Below are positions 8,201 through 8,867 of a DNA stretch of 8,867 nucleotides, in pieces. The stretch's first letter is position 1, and each line of letters starts with the position of its first letter. The notes beneath the pieces are model-generated. The model worked only from the letters and a program-made list of their open reading frames with translations, ran no database searches and was not told where the DNA came from. Source of the stretch: SFTH01 sp963643985 (GTDB taxonomy: Bacteria; Bacillota; Clostridia; Christensenellales; Aristaeellaceae); contig CAVINP010000086.1 of assembly GCA_963643985.1 (NCBI GenBank), positions 1 to 8,867 of the forward strand, in the 5' to 3' direction. The position numbers and the translations under genes are program-made.

Positions 8201-8867
8201 CGTATGTAACCTCCTGAGCTTTGGCACCGCTGATGGTGATGGGCTTCGGGTTGATGATCAGCTGGGTCGTGACATTGTACACAAAACCATTAACCGTAAG
8301 TTTGATGCTGACTTTGTATGTGCCGGCATCAATGGGCTTCTCGATCTTGTTGTTGCCCTGCGTATATGTAATGTCTCCGCTTATTTCCAATTGTTCTTTG
8401 AAAGCGGGGTTCTTGGTGTAGCTGATATTCTTCGTGGCATAGGTTACGGGTTTTCCGGTATACTCCGCCTCCTGCTTTTTTGCAGTCAGGTTGGTTATCG
8501 GCTCCACTCCTGCAGTAGCTTCAACAATGGAATATTTTGCCGTAGCCGTTGCGGTTTCGTAACCGGTACAGGTTGCCTTAATGGTTATTACTTGGGATTG
8601 GCCGGCCTCACTGATGCCGTCATTCCCCGAAACCTCTATTGTAGCCTGAACGCCGGCGCCTGTTTTGCTGTCCGTAACCGTTATCTTGGTCGTGTCATAT
8701 GTATGCTTTTCGGAATCGAATTCATACGTCTGATCCGGCGCAATGATCGTCATGTAGCTGGTTTCGGAACCGGTAGAAGGCGACGGGGTCGGAGTTACGC
8801 TGGGGTTGGTAGAAGGCGACGGGGTCGGAGTTACGCTGGGGTCGGTAGAAGGCGACGGGGTCGGAGT
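5235..8867 (-). CDS. Giant secreted/surface MBG and Ig-like repeat protein (N-terminus beyond window)
   Basis: The frame stays open from the right edge to TAA at 5235: 1210 residues, numbered here from the edge, with Ns for four codons. It begins inside a 12-residue Thr/Pro/Ser repeat; the Met at 39 is internal. Four MBG-like modules follow a first module of similar kind: about 126-206 (YTGKPV, DAGTYKV), 207-294 (YDGSEKTY, NAGAYTV), 295-393 (YDGSG, DAGTYTV) and 394-488, an MBG_3-like unit with FGVVDPKP, GEKVG and QNYEL. Residues about 489-920 hold further beta-rich segments, including two related units opening after GGTV and GGEV. Residues about 921-1007 look like a bacterial Ig domain (DQSGYFYAALP, AGDKVEIEVTD). 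The last 200 or so residues form an unrecognised domain ending KNMNGMIR. There is no LPXTG motif, membrane helix or choline/SLH repeat at the C-terminus, so any anchor must be N-terminal or non-covalent. Probable adhesin or matrix protein; substrate unknown. Base composition shifts from AT-richer (N-terminal half) to GC-rich (C-terminal half). Confidence 0.5.
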   Translation of the reverse strand, partial: TPTPSPSTDPSVTPTPSPSTNPSVTPTPSPSTGSETSYMTIIAPDQTYEFDSEKHTYDTTKITVTDSKTGAGVQATIEVSGNDGISEAGQSQVITIKATCTGYETATATAKYSIVEATAGVEPITNLTAKKQEAEYTGKPVTYATKNISYTKNPAFKEQLEISGDITYTQGNNKIEKPIDAGTYKVSIKLTVNGFVYNVTTQLIINPKPITISGAKAQEVTYDGSEKTYTTEKVTTEPVGAELTVGYYKDGTMMQKPPMNAGAYTVKLTATMRKDGQVDTNYEPVTAETTLTIKAATMYAKADNIEKTYDGSGVNYSEAGVEVSISKDKEGKKPIEGVIPGYSVDSYVNKATQESLKEGDLPTDAGTYTVNLTVTDPNGNYKETTTTAEITINKKPITVTLTGSKKFGVVDPKPNLGFDLTDPSLYGENSFAKRDIDENGKVNSRALNYSVTRTEGEKVGVDYKISANNIVSQNYELSVAKDSYFEIEGTGLPWKLELSLPEGVELDTHTNPGELTVKAVPNEGETVTLIDLPIPKISVSINPKNVQLMASGENNVWNVSAMEEEQDYGCTYDGQTYSSKYYLPAGAVVTASIAIPGSENTNVDSNEITVTAAPXXXXLSFTYGNDHSVEGGTVFLHKDAEITAKADANVCDSDMVILKVNEKEDRRSYGEASWKLEDIYKLATGEDYSEDATKDWLNTNPKSSLSISITLADTDAHDVTEASANIAYDTGAENGTISITNRHLEGNPVMDLNDYAKTINGAPFQYGTASGTITAEGGKITWDISNWQNRAEWPKADQYEFTYTDRVGNAGTCTITVTKANLGGLSVNIKPVKDSTVPGGEVVITAKYNPCEKTTLTIGSKTFTFGGEKTPWSEAASDTETRTVTLTECGFTDGMPGTIKANYADVNGSSAITVTLKEAAYEPTLGGKPVIGATGLWGYTESGSEVIVRIIRDGERTALNAVVDQSGYFYAALPMKGGLIAGDKVEIEVTDFCGNEETWSYDVTDTLADGAFAEILGASFFEEIDGAMQQRFATPVDLSTLADGSELTLPILAYDSIEMGTVTIRLNADGNLDISYSITQPGYLKENARARLSGYPAQPTLEQLLNDNHSVVVENLNTQTEGILATIDTSAFRAEDGTISGIVWLHAELDVDMDESDYIALGGYGVPFYRWLAEEQQTAEAIGTAYKDVIGYEANKAYYELYKNMNGMIR
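7015..7024. other. Assembly gap (10 N)
   Basis: Ten Ns interrupt the giant repeat protein gene between VTAAP and LSFTYG. The same minus-strand frame is open on both sides if the gap is taken as exactly 10 bases. If the run is a placeholder, the true gap could be longer and could hide repeat modules. Confidence 0.5.
8772..8867 (-). repeat. 36-bp tandem repeat coding a Thr/Pro/Ser linker
   Basis: Two full copies (8772-8807 and 8808-8843) differ only at their last base. A third copy (8844-8867) is cut by the window edge and is identical over its 24 bases. Each unit encodes 12 residues of the type TPTPSPSTDPSV, with the D/N change arising from the single variable base. The array continues outside the window. 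Near-identity suggests recent expansion by slippage or recombination and predicts length variation between strains. Confidence 0.5.

Noticed and set aside
5235..8753. Start of the giant gene at the ATG at 8753
   Set aside because: The frame stays open upstream through the Thr/Pro/Ser repeat to the window edge. The Met follows ETSY directly, with no Shine-Dalgarno or signal peptide, so it is internal.
8772..8867. CRISPR-like array
   Set aside because: The 36-bp units abut with no spacers and are in frame as protein-coding repeats.

Overview
The window holds three large genes, all on the minus strand and so transcribed from right to left. No RNA gene, transposase, CRISPR array or phage gene was found. 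The coding style suggests a Gram-positive, anaerobic Clostridia-like bacterium, probably gut or rumen associated. The grounds are AAAGGAG-type ribosome binding sites, Sec signal peptides on very large surface proteins, Thr-Pro-rich linkers, MBG-type Ig-like repeats, and a membrane-anchored protein joining a VWA domain to a cytoplasmic FHA domain. This placement is an inference from domain style, not from a marker gene. A run of ten Ns shows the source is a draft assembly or metagenome bin.

Layout in transcription order. (1) 8867-5235: a giant secreted or surface protein whose N-terminus lies beyond the right edge. It enters the window in a 12-residue Thr/Pro/Ser repeat, runs through a series of MBG-like modules and further Ig-like modules (interrupted by the N gap at 7015-7024), and ends in an unrecognised C-terminal domain with no visible anchor. 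A perfect 14-bp hairpin lies 8 nt after its stop. (2) 5080-2369: a signal peptide, VWA domain, three homologous beta-sandwich repeats, one transmembrane helix, a Thr-containing cytoplasmic linker and a C-terminal FHA domain. This is a plausible outside-to-inside signalling or scaffold protein that would use phosphothreonine recognition. A 154-bp gap with an operator-like inverted repeat precedes it. (3) 2158-1: another large secreted protein with a signal peptide, an unrecognised N-terminal domain, a Thr/Pro linker, four MBG/Ig-like units and a second Thr/Pro linker, where it leaves the window. A 210-bp gap with two strong hairpins separates it from the FHA gene.

All three products carry long extracellular stalks of Ig-like modules joined by Thr/Pro linkers. 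They probably act at the cell envelope in adhesion or sensing. The FHA protein is the only one with a visible cytoplasmic signalling part. No Ser/Thr kinase or phosphatase is in the window; such a partner would have to lie elsewhere. The hairpin-bearing gaps leave open whether this is one operon or three separate units. The most notable signal is the pair of identical TVMME motifs in the linker just before the FHA domain, which may be a phospho-switch.
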